A DNA stretch of 33,666 bases from an uncultured Corynebacterium sp. (GTDB lineage Bacteria > Actinomycetota > Actinomycetes > Mycobacteriales > Mycobacteriaceae): contig NZ_CAMIFY010000030.1 in NCBI RefSeq assembly GCF_946222985.1, forward strand, positions 1 through 33,666, written 5' to 3'. Under the pieces are notes generated by a model that saw only the letters and a list, made by a program, of their open reading frames with translations, was not told the DNA's origin and ran no database searches. Numbering within the stretch: position 1 is the first letter of the stretch; each line of letters opens with the position of its first letter. A program made the translations under genes and the position numbers. Shown here in pieces: positions 6,276 to 15,286 of the stretch.

Positions 6276-9200
6276 CTACTTGAAGGCCTCGTCCAGCAGC
6301 GCCTTCTGCTCGGCCGCGTGCACCTTGGCCACGCCCGTCGCCGTCGACGACTGCGCACGACGCGACACGCGGGTCAGCTTCGGCATATCCGGCAGCGCCT
6401 CCGGCAGACCCAGCGCCAGGAACGGCCACGGGCCCTGGTTCGCCGGCTCGTCCTGGACGAAGCGAACCTCCTCGGCGTTCGGGTAGTTTTCGAACGCATC
6501 GCGCAGGCGGTTGAACGGGATCGGGTGCAGCATCTCCAGGCGGACGATGGCGACATCGTCGCGCTTGTCCTTCTGGCGCTTCTTCTCCAGCTCCCAGTAC
6601 AGCTTGCCCGAGACCAGCAGGATGGTCTTGACCTTGTCCTTGTCGCCCTCGCCGGACTCGAAGTACTGGTCGTCGATGACGGACTTGAACTTCGTCTGCT
6701 CCGTGAACGCCTCGATCGGCGACACCGCGGCCTTGTTGCGCAGCATCGACTTCGGGGTGAAGACGATCAGCGGGCGGTGCAGGTCCGACAGCGCGTGACG
6801 ACGCAGCAGGTGGAAGTAGTTCGCCGGATCCGACGGCTGCGCGACGGTGTAGGAACCCTCCGCCGCCAGCTGCAGGAAACGCTCGATGCGCGCCGACGAG
6901 TGATCCGGGCCCTGGCCCTCGTAACCGTGGGGGAGCAGCAGGATCAGCTTCGAGGTCTGGCCCCACTTGGCCTCACCGGACGAGATGTACTGGTCGATGA
7001 TGGTCTGCGCGCCGTTGGCGAAGTCGCCGAACTGCGCCTCCCACGCCACGACCGCATCCGGGTTGCCCAGGGTGTAGCCGTACTCGAAGCCCATGGCCGC
7101 GAACTCGGTCAGCGCCGAGTTGTAGATCATGAAGCGACCGCCGTTGCCCTGAGTGTCGGCGTAGTGGTCGATCGGGTTGTACTCCTCGCCCGTCTTCGGG
7201 TCGACGAGCACCGAGTGACGCTGCGTGAACGTGCCGCGCTTGACGTCCTCGCCCGCCATGCGGACCGTGCGGCCCTCGCCGGCCAGCGAACCGAAGGCCA
7301 GCAGCTCGGCGAAGCCCCAGTCGATGCCGCCTTCCTTGGTGGCCTGGGCGCGCTTCTTGAGCACCGGGGCCACGCGCGGGTGCGCCTCGAAGCCCTCGGG
7401 CAGCTCGGAGTGAGCCTGGCCGATGGACTGCAGCACGACCTTGTCGATGTTGGTGTTCAGGCCATGGGGCAGCGGCTGCGAACCGGTGATGCCGGTCTGC
7501 TCGCCGGGATCGACCTTCTCGGCGGAGCGCACCTCGTTGAACACGGCCTCCATCTGATCGTGGAAGTCGCGGCGTGCGGCCTCGGCCTCCTCCTCGGAGA
7601 GATCGCCGCGGCCGATGAGGTCCTCGGTGTACGCCGCGCGGACGCCTTCCTTGGCGTCGATGACGTCGTACATCGCCGGCTGGGTCATCGACGGATCGTC
7701 GGCCTCGTTGTGGCCGCGCTTGCGGTAGCAGACGAGGTCGATGACGACGTCCTTGCCGTAGCGGTTGCGGTACTCGACGGCCAGCTGGCCGACCCACACG
7801 ACGGCCTCGGGGTCATCGCCGTTGACGTGGAACACCGGGCAACCGTAGGCCTTGGCCAGGTCGGTGGCGTAGTACGACGAACGGCCCGAATCCGGGGAGG
7901 TGGTGAAGCCGATCTGGTTGTTGACCACGATGTGGACCGTGCCGCCGACCTTGTAGCCGCGCAGGGCCATCAGGTTCAGCGTCTCCTGGACCACGCCGAG
8001 GCCCGCGAACGCGGCGTCGCCGTGCAGCAGCATCGGCATGACGGTGTAACCGTCCTCGCCGCGGTCGATGATGTCCTGCTTGGCGCGCGCCAGGCCGACG
8101 ACGATCGGGTTGACGGCCTCGAGGTGCGACGGGTTGGCGGTCAGCGTGACGTCGATCTCGCCGTCGCCGAACATCTGCAGGTGCTGGCCCTGGGTGCCCA
8201 GGTGGTACTTCACGTCACCGGAGCCGCCGGCCTGCGCCGGGTCCATGTTGCCCTCGAACTCGGTGAAGATCTGCGACAGCGGCTTGCCGACGATGTTGGC
8301 CAGCACGTTGAGGCGGCCACGGTGCGGCATGCCGATGACGACCTCGTCGAGGCCCTGGCCCGCGGCGGTGTCGATCGCGGCGTCCATCAGCGGGATCAGC
8401 GATTCGGCGCCCTCGAGCGAGAAGCGCTTCTGGCCGATGTACTTGGTCTGCAGGAAGTTCTCGAACGCCTCGGCGGCGTTGAGCTTCTGCAGGATGTACT
8501 TCTGCTCGGCGTGGGTCGGGCGGGGCTGGCCGCCCTCGAGGCGGTCCTGCAGCCACTCGCGCTCGTCTGCGTCGAGGATGTGGGTGTACTCGGAGCCGAC
8601 CTTGAGGCAGTAGGCGTTGCGCAGGCGCATCAGCACCTCGCGCAGCGTCATCTGCTCCTTGCCGCCGAAACCGCCGACGTTGAACGTGCGGTCGTAGTCC
8701 CACAGGGACAGGCCGTGCGTCGCGATGTCGAGGTCGCGGTGGTCCGGGGTGATGATGTTCGGGTGGTCGAAGTGCAGCGGATCGATGTCCGCGAGCAGGT
8801 GACCGCGCTGGCGGTAGGCCTCGATCAGGCGCATGACGCGCGTGTTCTTGTCCACGCCGACGTTGGGGACGTCCTGGGCCCAGCGAACCGGGGTGTAGGG
8901 CACGCCCATGTCCTCGAAGATGAGGTCCCAGAACTTGTCGTCGACCATCAGCTGCGACATCGTGCGCAGGAACTCGCCGGACTCGGCGCCCTGGATGATG
9001 CGGTGGTCGTACGTGGAGGTGATGGTCACCAGCTTGCCGACGCCCAGCTCGGCGAGGCGGTCGGCCGACGCGCCGGCGAACTCGGCGGGGTAATCCATGG
9101 AGCCGACGCCGATGATGGCGCCCTGGCCCTTGGTCAGGCGCGGCACGGAGTGGCGGGTGCCGATGCCGCCCGGGTTGGTCAGGGAAATGGTGACGCCCTG

Positions 9201-9998
9201 GAAGTCCTTGCCGGTCAGCTTGCCGTTGCGGGCGCGGACGACGATGTCCTCGTACGCGTCGACGAACTCCTTGAACGACTTCGACTCGCACTCGCGGATG
9301 GCGGCGACGACCAGCGACCGCGAACCATCCTTGTTCTGCATGTCGATGGCCAGGCCGAGGTTGATGTTCTCCGGCACGACGAGGGTCGGCTTGCCGTCGA
9401 CGACGTCGTAGGAGTTGTTCATGTCCGGGTGGGCCATGACCGCCTTGACCATGGCGTAGCCGATGATGTGCGTGAAGGAGATCTTGCCGCCGCGGGTGCG
9501 CTTGAGCTGGTCGTTGACCAGCGTGCGGTTTTCGAACATCAGGCGCGCGGGGATGTCGCGCACCGACGTCGCGGTGGGCACCTCGAGGGAGAGGTCCATG
9601 TTCTTGGCGATGGCCTTGGCGACGCCGCGCAGGGCGGTCTGGCCCGGCTCGTTGCGCTCGGTGGCCTCGGCGACGTCCACGGGGGACTTCTTCGCCTGCT
9701 GGGGAAGACCCTTCTGCGGGGTGCGCGTCGGCTCGGGGCCCTTCGACGGGCGTCGGCCCGTCTCCTTGACCTCGGCGTCCGTGGCCGCGGCGCGCTTGGC
9801 CATCGGCGCCGGGTCGCTGGCCGCGTTGCGCGGGGTGGCGGAACCGATGCGGCCGGCGGCCGCAAGATCCGTGCCGGAGGCGTTCTTGGTGAAGTAATCC
9901 CGCCATTCCTGGTCGACGGACTCGGGATCCTTCTTGAACTGCTGGAACATCTCGTCGACCAGCCACTCGTTCTGGCCGAAGCTCATGTCGCTGCTCAC
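6276..9998 (-). CDS. odhA: 2-oxoglutarate dehydrogenase, fused E2-catalytic/E1 subunit OdhA
   Basis: 1240 residues from the GTG at 9998. A short N-terminal E1-type helix (Phe-Gly-Gln-Asn-Glu-Trp-Leu-Val-Asp-Glu-Met) is followed by a Pro/Ala/Lys-rich linker to about 100. A succinyltransferase-type E2 catalytic domain spans about 100-345, with active-site Asp-His-Arg at 331-333. The thiamine-diphosphate E1 domain fills the rest (Gly-Met-Pro-His-Arg-Gly-Arg; Gly-Asp-Ala-Ala-Phe at 660-664 and Asn-Asn-Gln-Ile-Gly-Phe about 30 residues later). No lipoyl domain is present, as expected: in Corynebacterium OdhA uses the lipoyl domains of AceF in a mixed complex with Lpd and is inhibited by unphosphorylated OdhI. 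It catalyses the 2-oxoglutarate to succinyl-CoA step of the TCA cycle. The GTG start is chosen because it gives the usual Met-Ser-Ser N-terminus and has GAGG upstream; an ATG six codons earlier lacks a site. Confidence 0.97.
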   Translation of the reverse strand: MSSDMSFGQNEWLVDEMFQQFKKDPESVDQEWRDYFTKNASGTDLAAAGRIGSATPRNAASDPAPMAKRAAATDAEVKETGRRPSKGPEPTRTPQKGLPQQAKKSPVDVAEATERNEPGQTALRGVAKAIAKNMDLSLEVPTATSVRDIPARLMFENRTLVNDQLKRTRGGKISFTHIIGYAMVKAVMAHPDMNNSYDVVDGKPTLVVPENINLGLAIDMQNKDGSRSLVVAAIRECESKSFKEFVDAYEDIVVRARNGKLTGKDFQGVTISLTNPGGIGTRHSVPRLTKGQGAIIGVGSMDYPAEFAGASADRLAELGVGKLVTITSTYDHRIIQGAESGEFLRTMSQLMVDDKFWDLIFEDMGVPYTPVRWAQDVPNVGVDKNTRVMRLIEAYRQRGHLLADIDPLHFDHPNIITPDHRDLDIATHGLSLWDYDRTFNVGGFGGKEQMTLREVLMRLRNAYCLKVGSEYTHILDADEREWLQDRLEGGQPRPTHAEQKYILQKLNAAEAFENFLQTKYIGQKRFSLEGAESLIPLMDAAIDTAAGQGLDEVVIGMPHRGRLNVLANIVGKPLSQIFTEFEGNMDPAQAGGSGDVKYHLGTQGQHLQMFGDGEIDVTLTANPSHLEAVNPIVVGLARAKQDIIDRGEDGYTVMPMLLHGDAAFAGLGVVQETLNLMALRGYKVGGTVHIVVNNQIGFTTSPDSGRSSYYATDLAKAYGCPVFHVNGDDPEAVVWVGQLAVEYRNRYGKDVVIDLVCYRKRGHNEADDPSMTQPAMYDVIDAKEGVRAAYTEDLIGRGDLSEEEAEAARRDFHDQMEAVFNEVRSAEKVDPGEQTGITGSQPLPHGLNTNIDKVVLQSIGQAHSELPEGFEAHPRVAPVLKKRAQATKEGGIDWGFAELLAFGSLAGEGRTVRMAGEDVKRGTFTQRHSVLVDPKTGEEYNPIDHYADTQGNGGRFMIYNSALTEFAAMGFEYGYTLGNPDAVVAWEAQFGDFANGAQTIIDQYISSGEAKWGQTSKLILLLPHGYEGQGPDHSSARIERFLQLAAEGSYTVAQPSDPANYFHLLRRHALSDLHRPLIVFTPKSMLRNKAAVSPIEAFTEQTKFKSVIDDQYFESGEGDKDKVKTILLVSGKLYWELEKKRQKDKRDDVAIVRLEMLHPIPFNRLRDAFENYPNAEEVRFVQDEPANQGPWPFLALGLPEALPDMPKLTRVSRRAQSSTATGVAKVHAAEQKALLDEAFK

Positions 9999-10037
9999 GG
10001 CAGGTACTCGCCTCATTTCATGTTGATTGCATTCGCG

Positions 10038-10067
10038 CGTAACCGCGGAGTTTCAGGGGTCAGTCAA
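10038..10067 (-). promoter_or_regulatory. Possible odhA promoter
   Basis: On the minus strand TTGACT (10067-10062), overlapping the stop codon of the ABC gene, lies 18 bases before GTTACG (10043-10038), giving a leader of about 30 bases before odhA. The -35 is good and the -10 weak; read-through from the upstream exporter gene is also possible. Confidence 0.28.
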
Positions 10068-13000
10068 GGATAACGGTTGTCGTCCGGTTCCTCCACGTCC
10101 GCCGTACCTTTATGGTACGTGGCCCACAGCTTCGCGTACGTTCCGCCCCGTTCCAGGAGAACGGCATGTTCGCCGTCTTCGATGATGCGTCCACCATCGA
10201 GGACGAGGATGCGGTCGGCGCGCGCGGCCGTGGCCAGGCGGTGGGCGACGATGACGGACGTTCGGCGCCCGGTGACGCGGTCGGCGGCGGCGAGGAACGT
10301 GGCTTCGGTGGCGGGGTCGAGGGTGGCGGTCGCTTCGTCGAGGAGAAGCAGTTGCGGGTCGACCATTTCGGCGCGCGCCAGGGCGATGAGTTGTCGTTGT
10401 CCGGACGACAGGCCGCGGCCGCGTTCGCCGACGGGGTGGCGGAATCCGTCGGGGATCGCGGCGATGGCGGTCAGGGCGCCGACGCGGCGGGCGGCGTCGG
10501 TGATGGCGTCTTCGTCGGCGTCGGGGCGGCCGTAGGCGATGTTGGAGCCGATGGTGCCGTGGAACAGGTGCGGTTCCTGCGGCACGTAGCCCAGTGCCCC
10601 GCGCCAGTCTTCGAGGGAAAATTCGCGGATGTCGGTGCCGGAGGCGCGCACGGCGCCGTCGGTCGGGTCGTGGAATCTGGCCAGGAGCTTGACGACGGTG
10701 GACTTGCCCGCCCCCGTCGATCCCACCACCGCGATGGTTTGCCCGGCGGGGATGTCCAGGCTCAGACCGTCGAGGACGGTGGCGGTGGTCGTGGGCGAGT
10801 CGGTGGCGGAGGAGTCGTCGGCGGCCGGATGGTCGTCCCGGTCGGACTCGTTTCCGTGGTCTTCCCCTTGAGCCTCCGAGTCCCCGGAGATGGAGTCGGG
10901 GGTGGCGTAGCGGAAGGTGACGTCGTCAAGCGAGATGCGCCCGGACGCGGCGGCGCGCACGCCCGGTGCACGGCCCTCGTCGGCGACGACGGGTTCGGTG
11001 GCGAGCAGATCGGAGATGCGGGTCAGGCCGACGCGGGCCTGCTGGTAGCCGTCGAAAACCTGGGAGAGCTGCTGGATCGGGCCGAAGAGCATGCCCAGGT
11101 ACAGGGTGAACGCGATGAGCACGCCGGCGGTGGTCTCGCCCGCGGCGACCTGGCGCGCGCCGAAGAACAGCACGGCCGCGGTGGTCAGTTCGGCGACGAA
11201 GTTGATGCCGGGGAAGAAGACGCTCACGGCGCCTTGGGCGCGGATGCGCAGGCGGCGGTAGCGGTCGGACTGACGGGTGAAGGACTCCTCGACGGCGGCG
11301 ACGCGGTGGTGCATCTGCGAGGCGCGCAGGCCGCCGATGGCCTCCTGGAAGTCGGCGTTGACGGTGGAGACCTGCTCGCGGGCGGCGGCGTAGAGGCGCG
11401 AGGAGATGGAGCGGAAGACCACGGTGGCCGCCGCGACGATCGGCAGCGCCAGCAGGGCGACCCCGGCCAGCGACAGGTTCGTCGTCGCGAGCATCGCCGA
11501 GACGCCCAGGAGCGTGAACAGGGCGATGATGCCCTGGGCGACGCCGGTCTGGAGGAAGGACGACAGGGCGTCGATGTCGGTGGTCATGCGCGTCATGATC
11601 CGGCCGGAGCGCTGCCGCTCGAAGTAGTCGACGCCGAGGGAATGCAGATGGCGGAAGGAGCGCACGCGCAGCGCGTAGAGCAGGCGTTCGCCGGTGCGCG
11701 AGGTCAGCACGGTGGTGCCGGCGATGGCGAGGAAACTGAGCATGACGACGCCCAGGCCCGCGCCCGCGGCCATCCACAGGGTCGTCTCGTTCGACGCGGA
11801 GACGCCGTCGTCGATGGCCCAGCGCACGAGCATCGGGAAGGCGAGGTCGGCGGCGGTGGTCACCAGCAGCAGGGCGATGACCGACAGGATGAGCATGCGG
11901 GCGTTGGACAGCAGCCCCGGCAGGCTGAAGGGGCGGGAATCGTCGAGGGCGTCGGCCGAGATGCGCGGTTGCTCGTCGGCCGGGGGCAGGGCGTCGATGC
12001 GGTCGAGGAGGTCCTGGGTGACGGGGGCGTTCATCATCGCCGAGCCCATCGCGCCGCCCATGCCGCCACCGCCGCCGCCGCCGCCACCGCGGCCCATGCC
12101 GCCGCCACCGCCGCCACCCATGCCGCGCACGGGGGAGATGGTGCGGCCGTCGGTGCGGGGCGCGGTGGGTGAGTCGGAGGGCGAATCGGAGTCGTCGTCG
12201 AGGCTCGGCCACAGCAGTTCGCGGTCGGGTTCGTCGCAGTCGGGCTCGTCGATGACCAGGGGCGCGCCGGATCCGGCGGCGGCGGCGCGGGCACGGGCAC
12301 GGTCGGCGTCGGACAGGTCCATGAGGTCGGCGAAGTCGGGGTGGGAGGCGACGAGTTCGTCGTGGGTGCCGTAGCCGGTGACGCGTCCGCCGTCGAGCAC
12401 GAGGATGCGGTCGGCCAGCTCCAGGGTGGAGGAGCGGTGGGCGACGATGACCGTGGTGATGTAGCCGTAGCGGGTGCGCAGCGCGTCGAAGATGAGGGAT
12501 TCGGTGGCGGCGTCGATGGCGGAGGTCGCGTCGTCGAGCACGAGGATGCGCGGCCGGGCCAGCAGCGCCCGGGCCAGGGCGACGCGCTGGCGCTGGCCGC
12601 CGGAGAGGTTGTGGCCGCGTTCGCCGATGGCGGTGTCCCAGCCGTCGGGAAGCGCGTCGACGAAGGTGACCTGCGCATCGGCCGCGGCGCGCTCGATGTC
12701 GGCGTCGGTGGCGGAGGGGTCGGCCATGGCGATGTTGTCGCGCAGGGTGCCCGAGCGCAGGAATGGCTCGTCGGGCACGACCGTCATGGCGGCGCGCACG
12801 TCGTCGGCGGCGGCGCGGGCGATGTCTGCACTGGCCCGGTCGGCGCCGACGATCTTGATCGACCCGGAATCGGCGACGTAGTGGCGGCCCAGCAGCTCGG
12901 TGAGGATCGTCTTGCCGGCGCCGGGCGGGCCGACGAGGGCCAGGGTGGATCCGGCGGGGACGTCGACGGAGACGTCGTCAAGCAAAGTTCGGTTGCCTCG

Positions 13001-14083
13001 GGAATGGGTGACTCCGCTCAGCCGCAGGCCCACGGGGCCGGCGGGGACGGCGACGGGATCTGCCGGGTCGGGATGATCGGGGCGCGAGGCGATGACCTCG
13101 CCGACGCGGTCGATGCTCGCCGAGGTCAGCTGCAGCGAGATGAGCATCGTGGAGACCATGCGCGACAGGGCCGTCAGCGTGGTCAGGTACGAGGCGAAGG
13201 CGACGAACGTGCCCACCGTGATCGACCCCTGCAGCGCCAGCCAACCGCCGACGGCGATGTTGGCCACCAGCGACACCTGCGGCAGGGCCTGCAGCGCGGG
13301 CTGGAATCGGGCGTTGAGCTTCGCCGAGCGCATCCGCAGCGCGTAGAGGGTGCGGGAGAGGTGCCCGAGGCGGTCGACCTCGCGGCGCGACTGCGCGAAC
13401 GCCTTGACCACGCGGACGCCGGTGACCGTTTCCTCGACGTGGGTGGCCACGTCGGCGGCCTGCTGCTGGGCGGTCCACGTGGCGGCGTAGAGCGCCGACC
13501 GGGACTTCAGGGCCACGGCGACGACCGCCGGGATGACGGCCAGGCCCACCAGCGTCAGCGGCAGCGAGAGCATGAGCATCACGCCGACGGTCAGGAAGAT
13601 CTTGACCACCGAGCCCAAGGTCAGCGGCAACATCGCCAGCATCCCCTGGATGCCCTGTAGATCGGAGATGGACCTGGAGACGACCTGGCCGGTGCGTACG
13701 CGGTCCTGGGCCGGGCCGTCGAGGGCCTGCAGGGACGACAGGATGCGCACGCGCAGATCGTGCTGGACGTCGAGGGAGAGCAGACCGGAGGTGAAGCGCC
13801 GGATGCCCTGCGCGATGAACCGCGCCGCGGCGATGGCCACGAACACGGCGATGACCGCCGCCAGCGGCGTCATCTGCTTGAAGATCTGCGCCGGCACGCC
13901 GCCGTCGCCCTGGCCGGTGGCGACGTCGATGGCGTCGCGGGTCAGCAGCGGCAGCACCGTCTCCAGGACGGTGAGCAGCAGCGTGGCGGTGACCACTCCC
14001 GCCAGCGGACCCGGGTGCCGCAGGCAGGAGCGCCAGATGGCGCGCGCCGGGCGGATCGGGGCCGTGGCGGAAGCGTCGGGCAT
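10064..14083 (-). CDS. Single-chain heterodimer-like ABC exporter (TMD-NBD-TMD-NBD)
   Basis: 1339 residues, about twice a half-transporter. Half 1: membrane domain about 15-335, Walker A Gly-Pro-Pro-Gly-Ala-Gly-Lys-Thr near 383-390, signature Leu-Ser-Gly-Gly-Gln near 490, Walker B ending Leu-Asp-Asp near 515 where the catalytic Glu is replaced by Asp. A Gly/Met-rich linker (about 650-680) joins half 2: membrane domain about 705-1000, Walker A Gly-Ser-Thr-Gly-Ala-Gly-Lys-Ser near 1120, signature Leu-Ser-Ser-Gly-Gln near 1227, canonical Leu-Asp-Glu Walker B near 1248. Both switch histidines are present (Ala-His-Arg). The family exports lipids, peptides or drugs; the substrate here is unknown. 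The ATG directly follows the stop codon of the EcsC-like gene, so the two are translationally coupled, and odhA follows 65 bases on. I recall a similar fused exporter beside odhA in C. glutamicum. Confidence 0.95.
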   Translation of the reverse strand: MPDASATAPIRPARAIWRSCLRHPGPLAGVVTATLLLTVLETVLPLLTRDAIDVATGQGDGGVPAQIFKQMTPLAAVIAVFVAIAAARFIAQGIRRFTSGLLSLDVQHDLRVRILSSLQALDGPAQDRVRTGQVVSRSISDLQGIQGMLAMLPLTLGSVVKIFLTVGVMLMLSLPLTLVGLAVIPAVVAVALKSRSALYAATWTAQQQAADVATHVEETVTGVRVVKAFAQSRREVDRLGHLSRTLYALRMRSAKLNARFQPALQALPQVSLVANIAVGGWLALQGSITVGTFVAFASYLTTLTALSRMVSTMLISLQLTSASIDRVGEVIASRPDHPDPADPVAVPAGPVGLRLSGVTHSRGNRTLLDDVSVDVPAGSTLALVGPPGAGKTILTELLGRHYVADSGSIKIVGADRASADIARAAADDVRAAMTVVPDEPFLRSGTLRDNIAMADPSATDADIERAAADAQVTFVDALPDGWDTAIGERGHNLSGGQRQRVALARALLARPRILVLDDATSAIDAATESLIFDALRTRYGYITTVIVAHRSSTLELADRILVLDGGRVTGYGTHDELVASHPDFADLMDLSDADRARARAAAAGSGAPLVIDEPDCDEPDRELLWPSLDDDSDSPSDSPTAPRTDGRTISPVRGMGGGGGGGMGRGGGGGGGGGMGGAMGSAMMNAPVTQDLLDRIDALPPADEQPRISADALDDSRPFSLPGLLSNARMLILSVIALLLVTTAADLAFPMLVRWAIDDGVSASNETTLWMAAGAGLGVVMLSFLAIAGTTVLTSRTGERLLYALRVRSFRHLHSLGVDYFERQRSGRIMTRMTTDIDALSSFLQTGVAQGIIALFTLLGVSAMLATTNLSLAGVALLALPIVAAATVVFRSISSRLYAAAREQVSTVNADFQEAIGGLRASQMHHRVAAVEESFTRQSDRYRRLRIRAQGAVSVFFPGINFVAELTTAAVLFFGARQVAAGETTAGVLIAFTLYLGMLFGPIQQLSQVFDGYQQARVGLTRISDLLATEPVVADEGRAPGVRAAASGRISLDDVTFRYATPDSISGDSEAQGEDHGNESDRDDHPAADDSSATDSPTTTATVLDGLSLDIPAGQTIAVVGSTGAGKSTVVKLLARFHDPTDGAVRASGTDIREFSLEDWRGALGYVPQEPHLFHGTIGSNIAYGRPDADEDAITDAARRVGALTAIAAIPDGFRHPVGERGRGLSSGQRQLIALARAEMVDPQLLLLDEATATLDPATEATFLAAADRVTGRRTSVIVAHRLATAARADRILVLDGGRIIEDGEHAVLLERGGTYAKLWATYHKGTADVEEPDDNRYP

Positions 14084-15106
14084 CTAGGCCTCGGAGGAGG
14101 GCTTGGAGTCGGAGTCGGTCTTATCGGAGGAGTCGGAGTCGCGCTGCTCGTTGATGACGTTGCCGTCGTCGTCATGCAGGGTCGGCTCGTCCTTGCCGCC
14201 GATGAAGCCGAGGGACAGCGGGATCTTCGGCAGGGAGAAGCCGGCCTTCTTCTTGTCCTCGTCGTCGAGCTCGAAGGTGTCGGGCCACGTCGCCGGGATC
14301 GGGCCGAGCGCCAGGCGGCCGCGCTCGAGCAGCGACTTGCCCAGTCGGCGGTTGGCGCCGGCGCCGAGGACGGCGCCGATGCCCATCGGCATGAGCTTGC
14401 CGACGACCGCCAGCCGCGCCGACTTCGCGATGCGCTTCTGCGCCTGCTTGATCAGCATCTTGTTCAGGCCGCCGAGCTGCGGCACGCCGAGGCGGGCGAT
14501 GAGCGAGGCGGCCGGGTCCTTCTCCGGGGCCTGCTTGCGCAGCGGCTGGTCGCCCATGGCTGCGGCGACGAGCGCCGTGCCCGACGAGCCCATCAGCGTC
14601 ACCAGCACGAGGCTGCGGCGACGCTCCTCTTCCTCGATGTCGATGCCGCGCAGGCTGGCCGAGGCCAGGGTGTACCAGGCGGCGATCTCCAGGAAGACCA
14701 CGGATTCCAGTGCCACGGCGCCGAGGCCGGTGACGAAACCGACGCCCGGGATGACCGCCGCGCCGCCGGCCGCGCCACCGGAGCCGGTGACCAGGGCCAG
14801 GAAGTGATCGTCGATGCGCTTCTGGATCTGCTCCGGGGTCTCTTCGGGGCGGCGGGCGTGGAGCTGGCGGACGTAGCCGGTGATGGCGGAGGACTGCCAC
14901 CCCATGGCGGTGTCGAGCGCCTTGATCAGCATGCGGCCGGCGACGCCGGTCTCTTCCTGCAGGCGCTTGGGGTCCGAGCCGACGGCGTCGGTGACGAAAC
15001 CGCCGTCGCGCGGGGCGCTGTCGACGCCGAAGGGTCCCTGCGCCTCTTCCATTCCGCGGTCGGCGTCGGAGCGCTTGTCGTCGTCCTTCTTGAAGAATCC
15101 GAACAT
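14084..15106 (-). CDS. Conserved membrane-associated protein, EcsC-like (Rv1249c type)
   Basis: 340 residues. Charged N-terminus (Phe-Phe-Lys-Lys-Asp-Asp-Asp), then a helical region. A Gly/Ala-rich hydrophobic block at about 106-152 carries a Gly-Ser-Gly-Gly-Ala-Ala-Gly-Gly motif and Pro-Gly-Val-Gly-Phe, which resembles EcsC-family proteins. A further hydrophobic helix lies at about 164-184, a third Gly-rich segment near 235-250, and the end is a Ser/Asp/Lys-rich disordered tail. I recall an orthologue next to the 2-oxoglutarate dehydrogenase gene of mycobacteria (Rv1249c); its function is not known. Its TAG stop touches the ATG of the ABC exporter, so the two proteins may act together in the membrane. 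The start ATG has GAGAGGGA upstream. The EcsC assignment is by eye and moderate; the gene itself is secure. Confidence 0.85.
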   Translation of the reverse strand: MFGFFKKDDDKRSDADRGMEEAQGPFGVDSAPRDGGFVTDAVGSDPKRLQEETGVAGRMLIKALDTAMGWQSSAITGYVRQLHARRPEETPEQIQKRIDDHFLALVTGSGGAAGGAAVIPGVGFVTGLGAVALESVVFLEIAAWYTLASASLRGIDIEEEERRRSLVLVTLMGSSGTALVAAAMGDQPLRKQAPEKDPAASLIARLGVPQLGGLNKMLIKQAQKRIAKSARLAVVGKLMPMGIGAVLGAGANRRLGKSLLERGRLALGPIPATWPDTFELDDEDKKKAGFSLPKIPLSLGFIGGKDEPTLHDDDGNVINEQRDSDSSDKTDSDSKPSSEA

Positions 15107-15275
15107 CGGCGGTCCCTCTCATCTCGTCGGTTAACGCACTGATTCTATCCACGAAGGCGGCGCTGCGGGCGTCTCCGGTGAGCGTCGTTATCCAACTGTG
15201 GTGCCGTGCGGGGCGCGCCCGGCCGTCATCTACATAGGCTGGATCGTGATTCGACGCGGTGGTGTCGGTGGCAAT

Positions 15276-15280
15276 GGAGG
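15276..15280 (+). promoter_or_regulatory. Ribosome binding site fixing the FhuF-like gene start
   Basis: GGAGG six bases before the ATG at 15287. The frame is open 27 codons further upstream, but that extension has no ribosome site and an unusual Arg/Trp/Cys content. Confidence 0.75.
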
Positions 15281-15286
15281 TGCGGG

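Noticed and set aside
6177..10073. A 1298-codon open frame on the plus strand opposite odhA
   Set aside because: It is antisense to a certain odhA gene, its product is Arg/His/Val/Asp-rich without family motifs, and long antisense frames are expected in high-GC DNA with third-position G/C bias.
15107..15286. DtxR iron box upstream of the FhuF-like gene
   Set aside because: I looked for the TTAGGTTAG-type 19-bp palindrome and found nothing close enough to report.
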